A stretch of 64,000 nt of DNA from NCBI GenBank assembly GCA_021464245.1, contig JADCRB010000004.1, forward strand, positions 3,095,103 to 3,159,102. The letters are read 5' to 3'. The DNA is from Carallia brachiata (Eukaryota; Streptophyta; Magnoliopsida; Malpighiales; Rhizophoraceae). Each line of letters starts with the position of its first letter. The stretch's first letter is position 1. The notes beneath the pieces were generated by a model. It was given only the letters and a program-made list of their open reading frames with translations, did no database searches and was not told where the DNA came from. The translations under genes were made by a program, and so were the position numbers. Below are positions 45,195-56,320 of the stretch, one piece after another.

Positions 45195-46336
45195 ATAAGA
45201 AATAAAAAATAATTTCAAAATATTAAAATTCACAAGCTATAATTATAATATTTATTACTCAAAATAATGAATATTTTTTTGTTTTTATCCTATAAAATAA
45301 TTTTATTATTATAATTATACATATAAAATTTGTCTGAAAAATTTTTCTGAATATGCTCTTGTTTAACCACCATGTCCACCATCATTGTCGTCTTCTCCGG
45401 CATTTCCTGGTTCTTGGATCTTTTCAATTTATTATGTTAATTCTGATGATCAAGGCCTCTTCAGCAAGGAATTGCAACTCCACACCAACGAATTATGCCG
45501 CTGCTTTTTTGGTGACTTAAGGTTAGAGATTGGGTTGTCACGGCGGTGAGAAGGGAGACTGGGGTAGGAGAGAAGAAATTTGAGAGGAAAAATTTTACTA
45601 AGCTGTATTTGAACGTCACATCATTAAATTTCGATAACGCGAATAATTTGTTTATTATGTAAGCGAATTATTAGGATATGTATCATTGGATTTGTCACAT
45701 TAGATTACGTGTCGGTGTCATATCATCGGATGAAAGTGGAATTTTACAGACGGTGAGTAAGTAACTTATTTGTTTACTTTTTTTGACTATATTAATATAA
45801 ACTAGATTTTTTTTAATTATTAACTTATTTTAAAATTTTTTGAAACTTGTTAGACCGAAAAAAAATACTTAACTCCATTCAATTCAGATTAAGTGATAAA
45901 AAATATATATTTTTAATTAAAAAATTCTAAAATTTGAAACACAATTTCCTCCCTAATCTATGCATTCCCAATGATAAGCAGCAACCTTCCATATAAGCCA
46001 AAAAAAAAAACGATTAATCATTAATTGCTTGAGTGCCGGTCTTTCTAGTACCACTTGGCAAAAAATTAGCGGTTGACTTGACAGAATTAGTGCTGAAGAA
46101 CGTTTTTTTTTTTTTTAATAAGATTCCTTGGGTAGATGAATAAACAAGCTTAACAGCACTTGAGATAAAATAGTTTTCTTTTTCCTTTTTAATATGATTT
46201 CCTATTGAAATTAATCTAACCAATATTTTTTTTTATGAGAAAAAAATTATTGTGAATATATCAATTATTTAATCGATAGATTAAGTTTAAAGTAATTTTA
46301 TTTATAATACTTCATTCAATTACTTTTACAGGAGTA
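45195..46336. other. intergenic, nothing recognised
   Basis: 45360-45560 is less AT-rich (TCTCCGGCATTTCCTGGTTC, GGTGAGAAGGGAGACTGG) but has no coherent reading frame or domain. Confidence 0.4.
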
Positions 46337-46545
46337 AACCTATCACCTTAGCACCAGTGGTCTTGAGCATGGTTATGTCGTTAGAAATTACGGTGACTTC
46401 CGAGTTTGAAATAAAACACTGTGTCACAATCTTTTTTCACTGTAGCAAACACTCAACCATTTGTCAGGTAAAAATACGAGTGCGAGAATTCAAATTAGGG
46501 TCACTAGCGTAGAACTCACGTTAATTTATCATGAACTAGTACTTC
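46337..46545 (+). mobile_element. tRNA-derived SINE-like element
   Basis: The plus strand reads CCTTAGCACCAGTGGTC (A box), then a B-box-like CCGAGTTTGAAATA about 55 bases later. The body contains CACTGTAGCAAACACTC, TTTGTCAGGTAAAAAT and TCACTAGCGTAGAACTC. The layout is that of a plant SINE about 210 bases long. The tail and target duplication are not clear. Confidence 0.5.
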
Positions 46546-47536
46546 CGATAAACAATTTTACTAATATGATATGCAATTATTCATAAATTACAATCTAATC
46601 ACAAAATTAAGTAGCCATAGGTAGGTTAGTGGCAATTAATTAATGTTAATTTTATCAAGTTTCTTTCTCCGTGAAATTGCCGGGTAAATGAGCTAATAAA
46701 AAAACATATTTTATTTGCCTCGATTCTGATTATTCCTCAGCCACCGAAACAGCGTCATAAAATATCTGGTCAAAGCAAAATTTTCTACTCTGCCGGTCAA
46801 TTTGTGCAAGAAAACCTAAATTTACCATGTTTCAACAAATTAAAAATGACTTGGACCCGGTATCATCAGGTGCTTATTTAATTTAGACACGTCTTTGCGC
46901 CCGCAATTTATAGTCTCCCCTGTCCTCGGCTCAGATATGAAATTTGCAAGAACCGTAGCAGCATACAATACAACATTGAAAAATACATGAACTTTTTTCC
47001 CTTTTTTTAACTCTATTGTAAATTAAGTTTTGAGTGAATAATATAATTGTTTTAGATTCTTCAAAACTAAAACTTTAAAAATCAATTATGTCATTCTCTC
47101 CTTCTCTTTTTACCATCCGCATGAGTTTAATCACTCATTTTAATTGGAGGATTGCATGCACAAACCAACGAATAATTAGTACAAAAATTTTGTCAATTTA
47201 TATATGAGTTATGACTAGCATGAACAGGAAAAGATTTAAAAAAAAAACTTAAAATTGCAGACCAACCACAACGAGGAAGTTTAATAGCTGCTTCCTATTA
47301 TGCTCAAGCGAGTTTTTTGCATGTTCATGAATGTGCCTTGCTAAATTACTGACCGATGTTGGCATCGTCTTCCAACTCGTTGCCTTCCCAAAGTCGCAAC
47401 ACTTGCTTAAAACATGGATCTTATACTTAATCTAGATCAATATTAAACTTGTGTAAATTTTGGTATAAATCAAAATTAATTATTTGATATTGCAAAAGTT
47501 TTCACAAAAATGAATTTTCTTTTTTTAAAAAAGTTT
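46546..47536. other. intergenic, nothing recognised
   Basis: AT-rich sequence. No gene or delimited repeat. Confidence 0.4.
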
Positions 47537-48038
47537 GAATAAAAGGCGTAAGATATAATTGCAATTATATTTATAAATAAATAATTGAGCATAAAACAAT
47601 TTTAATGATTGATTATCTTAGAACTTCATGATTTAACACGATTAGAAAAATAACATAATTTAATCCATAGAGAATTTAAAGAAACTCTAATACAAAAATT
47701 AATGGAATATGTTCTCTCTCTCTCTCCCTTTCTGGAAAGAACATATTGTTATAATTGTAATTATATTTCGCAACTATTTGTATTTTAACTTTGATGTTCT
47801 TGGCATGGTAGAGAAAGGACTAGATTCCTACTATAGACTTTAATAATTATCTCCCATCAAAACTTGTCAAGAATAATGACTCTTGAGTTATCAGAATTTT
47901 AATTAAAAGTCATATTTCTTCACTAATCAATTAAATTTAAGCATTTCAATTATTTAATAAATCATTTTTAATTTTATCAAATAAATTAATATTTGATAAA
48001 ATATCTATAAATATCATGTGAGACATTATATACACTCA
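47537..48038 (-). repeat. 3' LTR-like repeat of the non-coding LTR element
   Basis: Direct repeat of 49569-50023, diverged. It contains a (TC)n run near 47711 absent from the other copy. Confidence 0.6.
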
Positions 48039-49568
48039 ATTTTTTTTTTCAACCATAACTTTTACTAATTAATTGCTGTTGATGCACATATAACTATTAG
48101 GTTTGAACGTTACACTGCTTCTATTTTAATTTGTATCTCTACTAGACACGCCACTGCGAAAAATCAACCCCAAGCCGTTACTTTGTCTGTTGGTCTGTGT
48201 TTGTTAATTGGCCACCAGATGCAATGCGCAATTGGGTTTAAGACCATTGTTTTTATGAACACCGCGTCTGTCGCTTTACCCTTTATAATAACGCTTATTT
48301 TGTCGGGCGTTGGTACAAATAATAATAATCTGTTATCACTTAAATAAAAATTTTAAGTTTAAGTTTTAAAAATGTAATCATATTAAATACTTGTTAAAAA
48401 GTTTTTGTAGTCCACCTGATCTTACTCAAATCGGTTCAGATTGATTAGTTTTTGAACAAGATACCAAGCACTACTAAATAAAAAAAAAAAATTTAACACT
48501 TATTTTCTTAACAGAAAGAAAGTATTATATTAATATTTTTTTAAAATTGTATACAAAATCAGCGTAAAGATATAAAAAATATTTATGTAAAGTAGAAAAA
48601 TAACACGATTCAAATAGCTTATATCTCATGTAATTAAAATGATCATTCAAAAATTGAGCACGAAACGTATTTAGACATGATCATCTAACAAGAACACATA
48701 ACAAACTTCAATCAAATTTACTTAACTTCAAAATATTAATTAAATCTTGTCCCGCCCGTGGATAATGCCGCCTCAAGTTTAGACAAAACAATTTATAATT
48801 CCTTTGTCAAACGATTCGGCGCTTGCTGCGACACTGTTTTTTTTTTAATGTAATTGGTCTTTTGTCAAGAACTTGGGAATTTCCTACCCCTTTATTTCCT
48901 AAGTTTGACGTCCAGCGTTCCATACTATTTTCTCCGTTCAAAAAAAGTAGCCGTAAAATCGTACAACCATTGTTTGTGCGTTGAATTAATTAAAAAATTT
49001 CAGATCCCATATAAAATATTATGGTTTCAAATCTTCTCATAGGCAAGTAATCTATAATTCACTGCCTAATATAAAAAATGTAACAATTATTCAGTGGTTT
49101 CGGACTTATGAATACAGTGTCATAACACTCTCTAATATCACATCTACTTCTCATTTTTTGAAAAAAAAAAAAAAAGAAAAGTAGGTGTTCTTTGACGGAA
49201 AATAAGAACAGCCTCTGAAAGCAACGTAAACCTGTCCCCTCTGCAAAACTGTAATTCCTCAAGAAAATGCACTCCTTTTTTTATTTTAATCAACATAGAA
49301 GCCCCTTTTCATTAACCGGATTAAGAATTTTTGGCCACCATCCTTTTATCTTCGTGTGGCCACATTTATGGAGTACAATTTCTTAATTTATTAAATTTTA
49401 TCGTTACCATGCATGATTGAGGAATCAATTCCTTTATCATTGTTTCAAATTTTCACCCAGCTTAATTCGTTTATTTTCGAAACATAATAAAAAACATCTT
49501 AACATGTTGGGCAAACTATGAATTTTTATTAGAAAAATATGAGTTCTTAAATCATGCTCTAATACTAT

Positions 49569-50023
49569 ATAAAAGACATTATTGTAATTATATTTATGGA
49601 TGCACAATTGAGCATGAAACGACTTTAACGATAGATCTAAGAACTTCATGATTTTCACACAATTAGATAAAGAACATAGGTTAATTTATATAGAACTTAA
49701 AGAAATTTTAATACAGAAATTAATAGAATATAAATTCTCACGCTTGACTTGTTTCTTGATGATGGAAAGAATACATTGTTATAACAGTGATTGTATCTCG
49801 TAAGCATTTGTATTTTAACATTGATATTTTTATTAGCAGGTAAAGAGAGAACTAGACTCTTATTCATAGACTTTAATAGAGTTTTAATTAACAGTTATTT
49901 TTTTCACTAACCAACAAAAATTAAGTATTTAAATTACTTATTAAATTATTTGTAACTTTATCAAATAAATTAATATTTAATAAAATATTTTTAAATATCA
50001 GGTAAGGCATTATTTGTCTCACA
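49569..50023 (-). repeat. 5' LTR-like repeat of the non-coding LTR element
   Basis: Direct repeat of 47537-48038. It abuts the degenerate primer-binding site at about 49554-49568. Confidence 0.6.
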
Positions 50024-50238
50024 AAACAGAGTGGTTGGTTAATATGGACTCCCAAAAATGTCAATCACGACATATGGGTTGAACCGTTCAATCAAACTAC
50101 CCCTTCATTGGCGGTCTTCTTGGACCAAATTTTTTATCTTCGAAGTTTTTACCTTTCGGGTTGAAATAATCTTTGGAGTTCAAACGCACGATTTGAAGTT
50201 TAAACGCGTGGTTTTTCAGCAAATATGTACCCAACTCC

Positions 50239-50252
50239 CTATATATATATAT
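50239..50252 (+). promoter_or_regulatory. TATA box of the BAHD gene
   Basis: CCTATATATATATATG lies about 135-150 bases before the coding start, a normal plant arrangement for this family. Confidence 0.6.
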
Positions 50253-50374
50253 GTAAGTAATCTTTCGAGGATGTCATCTGCGAGGCCAAGCTTATTCCCA
50301 TCATCCGCAACAAAGCCACAGACATTTTATTGTTATTAATTATACGATACATTGACTACTAAGCATTAATTTGC

Positions 50375-51724
50375 ATGCAGAGAGAAAACATGAAGATTGA
50401 AGTAGAATTGGTTTCCCAAAGCATAGTGAAGCCATCCTCTCCAACACCTGACCACTTTCGCCATCACCAACTTTCCTCAGTTGATCAAACAATGTCCCCG
50501 GTCTTTATACCTTCTCTGCTCTTTTATCACAAAAACACCAACATTAGCAACAAAGATAGATACGAGCACTTGAAGAAATCTTTAGCTGAAACCTTGAGTA
50601 TGTTTTACCCTTTGGCAGGGCGTTTCAAAGAGAATTACATTGAATGCAATGACGAAGGGGTCCATTTGGTAGAAGCCGAGGCCAAATATTGCACCATTCA
50701 GGACATTCTCCAAAACCCAGATTGTAACGACATTAACAAGTTGCTTCCATTCAACGTTGCCAGTCCTAATAATGATCTGGTTACTTTCGTACAGATCACT
50801 TACTTCAGTTGTGGAGGGATGGCAATTGGGATTGGCCTGTCCCATGTTGTTGGCGATGGCTTGTCATGTCTTGTGTTCCAAAACACCTGGGCTGCCATTG
50901 CTAGCAGGGACACCAATAAAATGATTGTCCCTCGTTTTGATTCGGCCACATATTTTCCACCAACCGACACCTTTGGCTTTGATTCTAGGTTCGAGTGTGT
51001 CAAGGACAGCAATGACATTGACATTGTCTTAAAGAGGTTTGTGTTCCATGCACCCGGCATAGCGGCTCTGAGGCATAAATATATGAACAATGCCAAATAC
51101 CCAATACGCCCTACGCGAAATGAGGCCCTAACAGCATTCATATCGAGCAAGTTGATAGCCATATTGGATCAAGAAGAAGCTGAATGTCAGAAAGCCTACC
51201 ACATCTATCAACCAATAAACTTGCGCTCAAAGTTTGAACCCCCACTATCAGCTCGGCACTTCGGAAACATAATTCTCGAGCCTGTGGTAGCCGTGGCGAA
51301 TGTGGACTCTGCTGACCAGTGCTACGGCATTTTAGGCCAAATGCGAGACACTGTTAATAATGTTACTGCAGACTACATAAAGAGGCTCCAAAAGGGGGAC
51401 GCCATTTTGAATATGATGAAAGAAAGGGCCGAGAGGGCCAGTAATGAAGACATAGTTGCAATCTACTTCACAAACGTAAGCTCTTTTCCTCTGTATGAAG
51501 CTGACTTTGGTTGGGGAAAGCCAGCGTGGGTGGCATCAGGGCGTTGGCCTTACCGCAATCTGGTTGCATTTCTTGACACTAAGGACGGGGATGGCATCGA
51601 GGCATTCTTCCACTTGGAAAAGAAAGACATGGCCAAGTTTGAAACTGATGATGAGGTTGTTGCGCTTGTTTCTAATGTCCGCAACGTCGACAAAACCTCC
51701 GCATGGATCCATTCTGCATTGTAG
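50375..51724 (+). CDS. BAHD acyltransferase (vinorine synthase-like)
   Basis: Intact intronless gene, 449 codons from the first ATG. The family-like N-terminus MKIEVELVS starts at the second ATG (50390, 444 residues), so that is my preferred start. Enzymes of this family transfer an acyl group from acyl-CoA to a hydroxyl or amine of a specialised metabolite in the cytosol. The catalytic HXXXDG motif is HVVGDG at residues 157-162 of the longer form, and the structural DFGWG motif is at 377-381 followed by KP. IKPSSPTP-like IVKPSSPTPDH and YPLAGR are present as in the vinorine synthase/stemmadenine acetyltransferase group. No frame break is visible, base use is higher in GC than the surroundings, and a TATA box lies upstream. 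Donor and acceptor cannot be predicted from sequence alone; alkaloid, terpenoid or phenolic substrates are all possible. Confidence 0.95.
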   Translation: MQRENMKIEVELVSQSIVKPSSPTPDHFRHHQLSSVDQTMSPVFIPSLLFYHKNTNISNKDRYEHLKKSLAETLSMFYPLAGRFKENYIECNDEGVHLVEAEAKYCTIQDILQNPDCNDINKLLPFNVASPNNDLVTFVQITYFSCGGMAIGIGLSHVVGDGLSCLVFQNTWAAIASRDTNKMIVPRFDSATYFPPTDTFGFDSRFECVKDSNDIDIVLKRFVFHAPGIAALRHKYMNNAKYPIRPTRNEALTAFISSKLIAILDQEEAECQKAYHIYQPINLRSKFEPPLSARHFGNIILEPVVAVANVDSADQCYGILGQMRDTVNNVTADYIKRLQKGDAILNMMKERAERASNEDIVAIYFTNVSSFPLYEADFGWGKPAWVASGRWPYRNLVAFLDTKDGDGIEAFFHLEKKDMAKFETDDEVVALVSNVRNVDKTSAWIHSAL

Positions 51725-53442
51725 GATCGACTTGAATTGGCGGATTTGATCCATAGTTGACATGTTTGTGAGATTTACATGCATTTTCTAATCGTTATTT
51801 ATTCTTTTTTTTTTTTTTAAGAGCATTGTTATGTGATAAGAAAATTTAGCTAGAATTCAACTAAAGTAAACGTTATTTTTCTTTTTAATGTACCCAAAAA
51901 ATGTTGTGCATTTTTTTTAGAAGAAAGTTCAACTCCTGTCTATAGAATGTTTTATACGAAGAAAAACATTCTATGAATATTCTCTTTTTTAAGTGTATGA
52001 GTGTATGACACTCATTTTACTGTCTTGTTGGAGGCATATTTTCCATAAGAAAAACAATCTCATAGATTTAAAATTTTTAAAGTGTCTCTAGAGGAATGCC
52101 TAACTTCACAAGTGAGGATAATAATTGATGGTTTGAAGAAAAAGAGACCTTCGAATGGAAGCTCCTTAGAGCCACGTTCTTATTTATTCAATCTCTCGCT
52201 TAAGTTGTGTAAACATTCTTTAATTTTTATTTTTTTAAAAAAATTAGATCTAATTACCAAATCTAGTTAATTATTAGGTTTCATTAGATAATTAAACTGA
52301 GCTAGATTATATTAAAAATTTTATGGTAAATAAATTATTTCAGTTAAAAAAATATTGTCATCTATAAGAAGTGTGAAGAATGCAAAATATTTGTGTTCTA
52401 ATTTTGCTTGGTATACATGCCTGTAGGATAAAAATAGATAGTCAAATGATATACCCAAAATTTATTTAGAATAACATAATTAAAAAATTATTTTGAGTCT
52501 CAAATAAAAAAAATAACATTTAAGATCTGATATGAATATAATGTGGACGTGATATCATTCTTGTTGAATTCTAGTAAAATTTTGACAAAATTTCTATTTT
52601 GACTCCTTTTTTTAAGTAAGTGTAACTTACTTATAATCTTATATCATACAATAATTATGGTTCACTTGAATAAAAAAATTAAAAATAATATGTAAATAGT
52701 GTTAGATCAAGAATTAATTTTACTCACTAAAAAAAATTAAATTAATAAACACTAAATTTTAAACGCTTCTAGGGAATCACAATTTACTATTGCTAGCGGC
52801 TTACATACGTCGACAAGCTTTCGGCCCAGTTTCGCGAAGCATTCAAAACGGCCCTTTTTTTAATCAATTGGCACTGCATATATAATAGTAACGATTACAA
52901 ACGGGCCAAGGAGGAGAAGAAAACGCGTGGCTCGGCCACATTCTGCGGTCCAAAATCTTGAGATGCCGACAATTCTGTAAGTTTTGTACTTCATTCTTTC
53001 TGTAAAAATCATTCCAAAAATTCGTACTACCCGTAGTACAACTCCACATCAAATACAGAACCCATCTAGTACAACAATTCAACAATTAAAAATCTGACAC
53101 CGAAAAGGTGAAGCAAAGGAAAAAACTATGTAATCCCACCACTATTATACCAGAGAATTGCGGAGTACAACAACAAAATTTTAATTTGAAAGTTTTTTGC
53201 ATAATTTCTTTTGTATTTCATTATGTTCTTTTTTTGGGCTAAAAACCAAAATCGAAGAGATAAAGTGTAGGCCGAAATTGACCAATTTACATTCGGATTC
53301 AAATCTTTTCGAATAGAATTTATGTATTAAAAATCAACCCAACAATAAGCTAACCTATTTCATTCTATTAACGGTATTAGGTATTAATATGAACTAACAG
53401 CAATAAATGTTACGCACAAATAAAAGATCAAATTGCATATAA
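51725..53442. other. BAHD 3' flank and intergenic DNA
   Basis: AT-rich, with the probable BAHD 3' UTR first. 52790-53100 is less AT-rich and contains ORF-sized frames on the minus strand without recognisable character; it might be a distal 3' UTR. No other gene is supported. Confidence 0.4.
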
Positions 53443-54000
53443 TTACATGGTAAAGCAATTGTTGTTGCTGCTTTTTCTAATTATCATTACTCCTCCAACA
53501 GGAGGGGCGGTGGTGGTGGTGGAATAGTCAACGGACTCCCATCTTCTACGAGCCGCCGGCCTCGGGAGGTTTTCCGGCACAATGGTCTCCAGGGAATTCA
53601 AGTGCCATGGAGGGCACATTCTTTTGTCGCTCCACCTGGTCCCCTTCTGTTTCCCTGTCGATTCCACAACTACTAAATCATGCATCTCTTGGGCCATGGC
53701 AAGATTTTCATTGCTGCTGATCGCCATGTTGCCCATTTCGAGTCCGACGATGATCACGCAGGCCACGCCCGCCACGCATCCGCTTCTCCACTTTTCATTC
53801 CTTGTCCTATATATGACATGAAAACGTTCAAATTAAGAACAAATCAAAGTTACTATTAGGATCGATCAAAATTGCTAAGAGAAGGGACACATTAATTTTG
53901 CTCACTGTCCAAGTTGGAGTGGAAGTTGAGTAGTAATCTTTGACTCAGAAACAGTGGCTGGAGGGAAAAGATTGAGGCAGCAACCGGCTGCAATTGCCAT
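53443..54000 (-). CDS. small plant protein of unknown function, two exons, 152 aa
   Basis: Exon 1 is 53906-54000 (ATG at 54000; MAIAAGCCLNLFPPATVSES...). Its donor is GACA|GTGAGC. Exon 2 is 53443-53806 after an acceptor ATATAG, and it joins in frame to give 152 residues and TAA. The N-terminus is rich in Ala, Ser and Leu and poor in acidic residues, compatible with organelle targeting. Around residues 42-60 lies a hydrophobic stretch, GCVAGVACVIIVGLEMG, possibly a membrane segment. The C-terminal half has a Trp/Pro/Arg-rich part (CPPWHLNSLETIVPENLPRP, then RRRWESV) that looks conserved. A TATA box sits about 92-99 bases upstream. I do not recognise the family and give no function. The exon-intron structure and codon content favour a real gene. 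Confidence 0.7.
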
Positions 54001-54091
54001 CTTTCTCCTTTTGGTTCCGCTGCTCTGGTCCTTTTGACTCTATAACGTTTGTGTGTATCTACGTACACTGGCGAAGAGGTAAAACGCTTCA

Positions 54092-54099
54092 ATTTATAG
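54092..54099 (-). promoter_or_regulatory. TATA box of the small unknown gene
   Basis: CCTATAAATTG on the minus strand, about 92-99 bases before ATG 54000. Confidence 0.6.
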
Positions 54100-54788
54100 G
54101 CTTATTCGCCCATGGTCAGCAGTAGCAGGGAGAATGTGCCTGGCAAGGGAAAATTTTGATGAAAGAAAAATATAAACGGTTATGTAATTGTAAATACGTG
54201 ATAAATATATAATAATTTAAATTATTAAATTATAAAATATATTTAATTAAAAAGATAAATTAATTGTTAAAAATTATTAAATTAATTATATATTTTTATA
54301 TATTTTATTAAATTTGTTTACAATTGTCTTCCTATTTAAGTTTTTGGATTTTTTAGAAGGAAAAAAAGAAGGTAAAAGCCAGAAGAAAAACGCCGGACAC
54401 ATGGGGGTTTGGAGTTTAGGGACGACCCCAGAAGAAGCCACCTTCAATTGCGTTTTTGCCAACGGAAAATAAGGCGTGTGGGGAATTGCTTGATTTGATG
54501 GTCCAGTTGCGTGTTGGTTCCGCCTAGAACACCTCGACAAAGACTAAAAAGTACAAAAAAAATTTAATGGAGAAAATCGGCGGGGGAGAAAAAAATGATG
54601 ACTAATCTCCGCAATTTAGCTGATAAAAATCTCGGCTTAGCTCACCTACTTTTTCCGGATCAGAAATTCGGCTACGTTTTAAAATATCCACAAATTTAAG
54701 ATTTGGGAACTTTTTCTCTCTAGAGTATCGTGTGTATTTTTACGGGATCAAAGAGTGTAGTATATTTTTATAGTATTTTTAGGTTTAT
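54100..54788. other. intergenic, nothing recognised
   Basis: AT-rich upstream DNA. 54355-54680 is less AT-rich without a coherent reading frame. Confidence 0.4.
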
Positions 54789-54866
54789 TATCTTTTTTTT
54801 ATCAATTCCTAACTAGTTAAGTACTAATCTTCTTAAATATTAGAAAGAGGATCACTACGTAATTAT

Positions 54867-55220
54867 AAAATTTAGTGACTATAAGCAGTTGTAGTATACG
54901 GTACATCAAAAAAATATACGAGATTTTTCTATACTAACAAAAAAATATACGACATGTTAAAGAGAAGTATACAACAAATATGTATAGTTATATACATCTC
55001 AAATTAAAAAATTTTAGTTTTTAATGACTATTTATATAACTTCTATAATTCTCTTTAACATGTCATATAATTTTTTTATAATTATTATATCACGTGGTAT
55101 ATTTCGTTTGTTCATACAGGTCGTATACTTCTCTTTAATATATCATATATTTTTTTTGTAAATACAAAAAAACGTTGTATATATTATCTATTGTACCATA
55201 TACTGCAGTCACTAAATTTT
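54867..55220. mobile_element. inverted-repeat MITE absent from the A locus
   Basis: The ends are AAAATTTAGTGACT (54867) and its inverse AGTCACTAAATTTT (55207-55220). The similarity extends inward: GTATACGGTAC against GTATATGGTAC, and TTAAAGAGAAGTATAC in both arms. The related sequence at about 7995-8030 runs through without it. Class is undetermined because the target duplication is unclear. No coding capacity. Confidence 0.75.
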
Positions 55221-55535
55221 ACAGGCATAAAATTTTTTTTATTATAAAATTAAAAAATTCATTTAAAGTGTTTAATAAAAATTGAAAAAAAAAAGTAGGG
55301 GGAAATTTAATCAATCGCAATTAGCATGTGCTGTCACATGCCATTCACATGGAAGCTCAGTTAAGCGCAATTGTCGGCCCAAATAAGTAAGGTCAAAAAT
55401 CCACCAAAAAAAAAAAAAATCCAAGATGAAAAGGGCACCTTTTCATTTATAATGCACCCCCATGATTAATTTTCATAAAAATAAAATTTCATTCAAATCA
55501 AGGCTTAAGATTGTCCTAATTAATTATTTCTCCGA

Positions 55536-55849
55536 CCATTGGAGGTACTAGTATAATGGTGTTCTAACGTATTTATTTTAGTATTGACTTAAATTTGAGT
55601 AACCGTATTAACGCTCCCCAAATTTAAAAGAAATTTATGTGTAAGTAAAATAATATATTACAGACTCGTTAATACTGTAATTAAGTTTAAAAGAGTCTCA
55701 TTTCAGGTCTAACAGTATTTTAGTGGAGGTCGTCCCAATAGAAGAACGTTGAATGGAGACGTCAATAGTATAAAAATCAGTTTCAATTCACAAATTTGAT
55801 AACTGTCATACTTGTAAGTATTTTTTTTTTTTTTGTGGTTCAAGAAGAA
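55536..55849 (+). mobile_element. SINE-like retroposon with a 17-bp target duplication
   Basis: Flanked by ATTAATTATTTCTCCGA (55519-55535) and ATTAATTATTTCTCTGA (55850-55866), one mismatch in 17. The related A locus has the target once, at about 8284-8301. The 5' part reads GGAGGTACTAGTATAATGGTG and, later, AAATTTGAGTAACC, faintly like A and B boxes. A long T run lies near the 3' end. Target duplication length indicates LINE-driven insertion. Confidence 0.75.
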
Positions 55850-55980
55850 ATTAATTATTTCTCTGAGATTCAACCATAACACAGCTCGTTTTGGTAATTT
55901 TTAAAATAGAATCCATGATAAATAAAAAATTGTATAACTTAAAGATTAGGTAATCTAATTGAACATGGCAAGTTTATTTT

Positions 55981-56320
55981 GCTTTACTTTGGTTTTGTAG
56001 TCATTCTAATATATCCCATGGACTTCAATATGTATGTTCCGTGGCTACAAGCTCTGTTCTTCCTCCCAACATGTTATTTCAATGGCATAAAGCGCAGAAA
56101 GATCAGAATACGGGTGAAAAAAATAAAATAAAACCCTCCTCATAAATACTGCATACAATCTGAAAATCTAGCATTTCTCCCCCTGCTTCTCTTTTCTATC
56201 CACATTCTTCGTTTGAAGGAGTACCAGGAGAGTAGCAGTGAACCTTGCCGAGGCATAAACTATTTAGCCACGATAATTAACAAGTTGGAGAAAATGATGA
56301 TTGTTATCTACATAGAGTTC
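55981..56320 (-). other. 3' flank of PDR copy B
   Basis: Homologous to 14251-14572 downstream of copy A. It probably includes the 3' UTR. Confidence 0.6.

Larger units (their letters stand above)
47537..50023 (-). mobile_element. non-coding LTR element (LARD/large TRIM type)
   Basis: Direct repeats at 47537-48038 and 49569-50023 share GTAATTATATTTAT-type, AACTTCATGATTT and TAAATTAATATTTRATAAAATAT blocks. On the minus strand each begins TGTGAG or TGAGTG. The minus strand TAGTATTAGAGCATG next to the second repeat is a degenerate primer-binding site. GGTTGAAAAAAAAAAA next to the first repeat is a possible polypurine tract. The 1.5-kb interior has no gag or pol. A partial relative of the repeat lies at 48600-48720. 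The 5' LTR ends about 350 bases from the BAHD start codon. Confidence 0.65.
54789..55980. repeat. duplicated block homologous to 7947-8421
   Basis: Far part of the PDR-B 3' flank. Similarity to the A locus is interrupted at about 54848-55245 by a MITE and at 55536-55849 by a retroposon. It then continues directly into the near flank, whereas the A locus has 5.8 kb of other DNA at that point. Confidence 0.7.

Noticed and set aside
50375..51724. Assigning the BAHD gene to a named pathway such as limonoid or alkaloid acetylation
   Set aside because: Motifs identify the family but not the substrate, and neighbouring genes do not complete any pathway.
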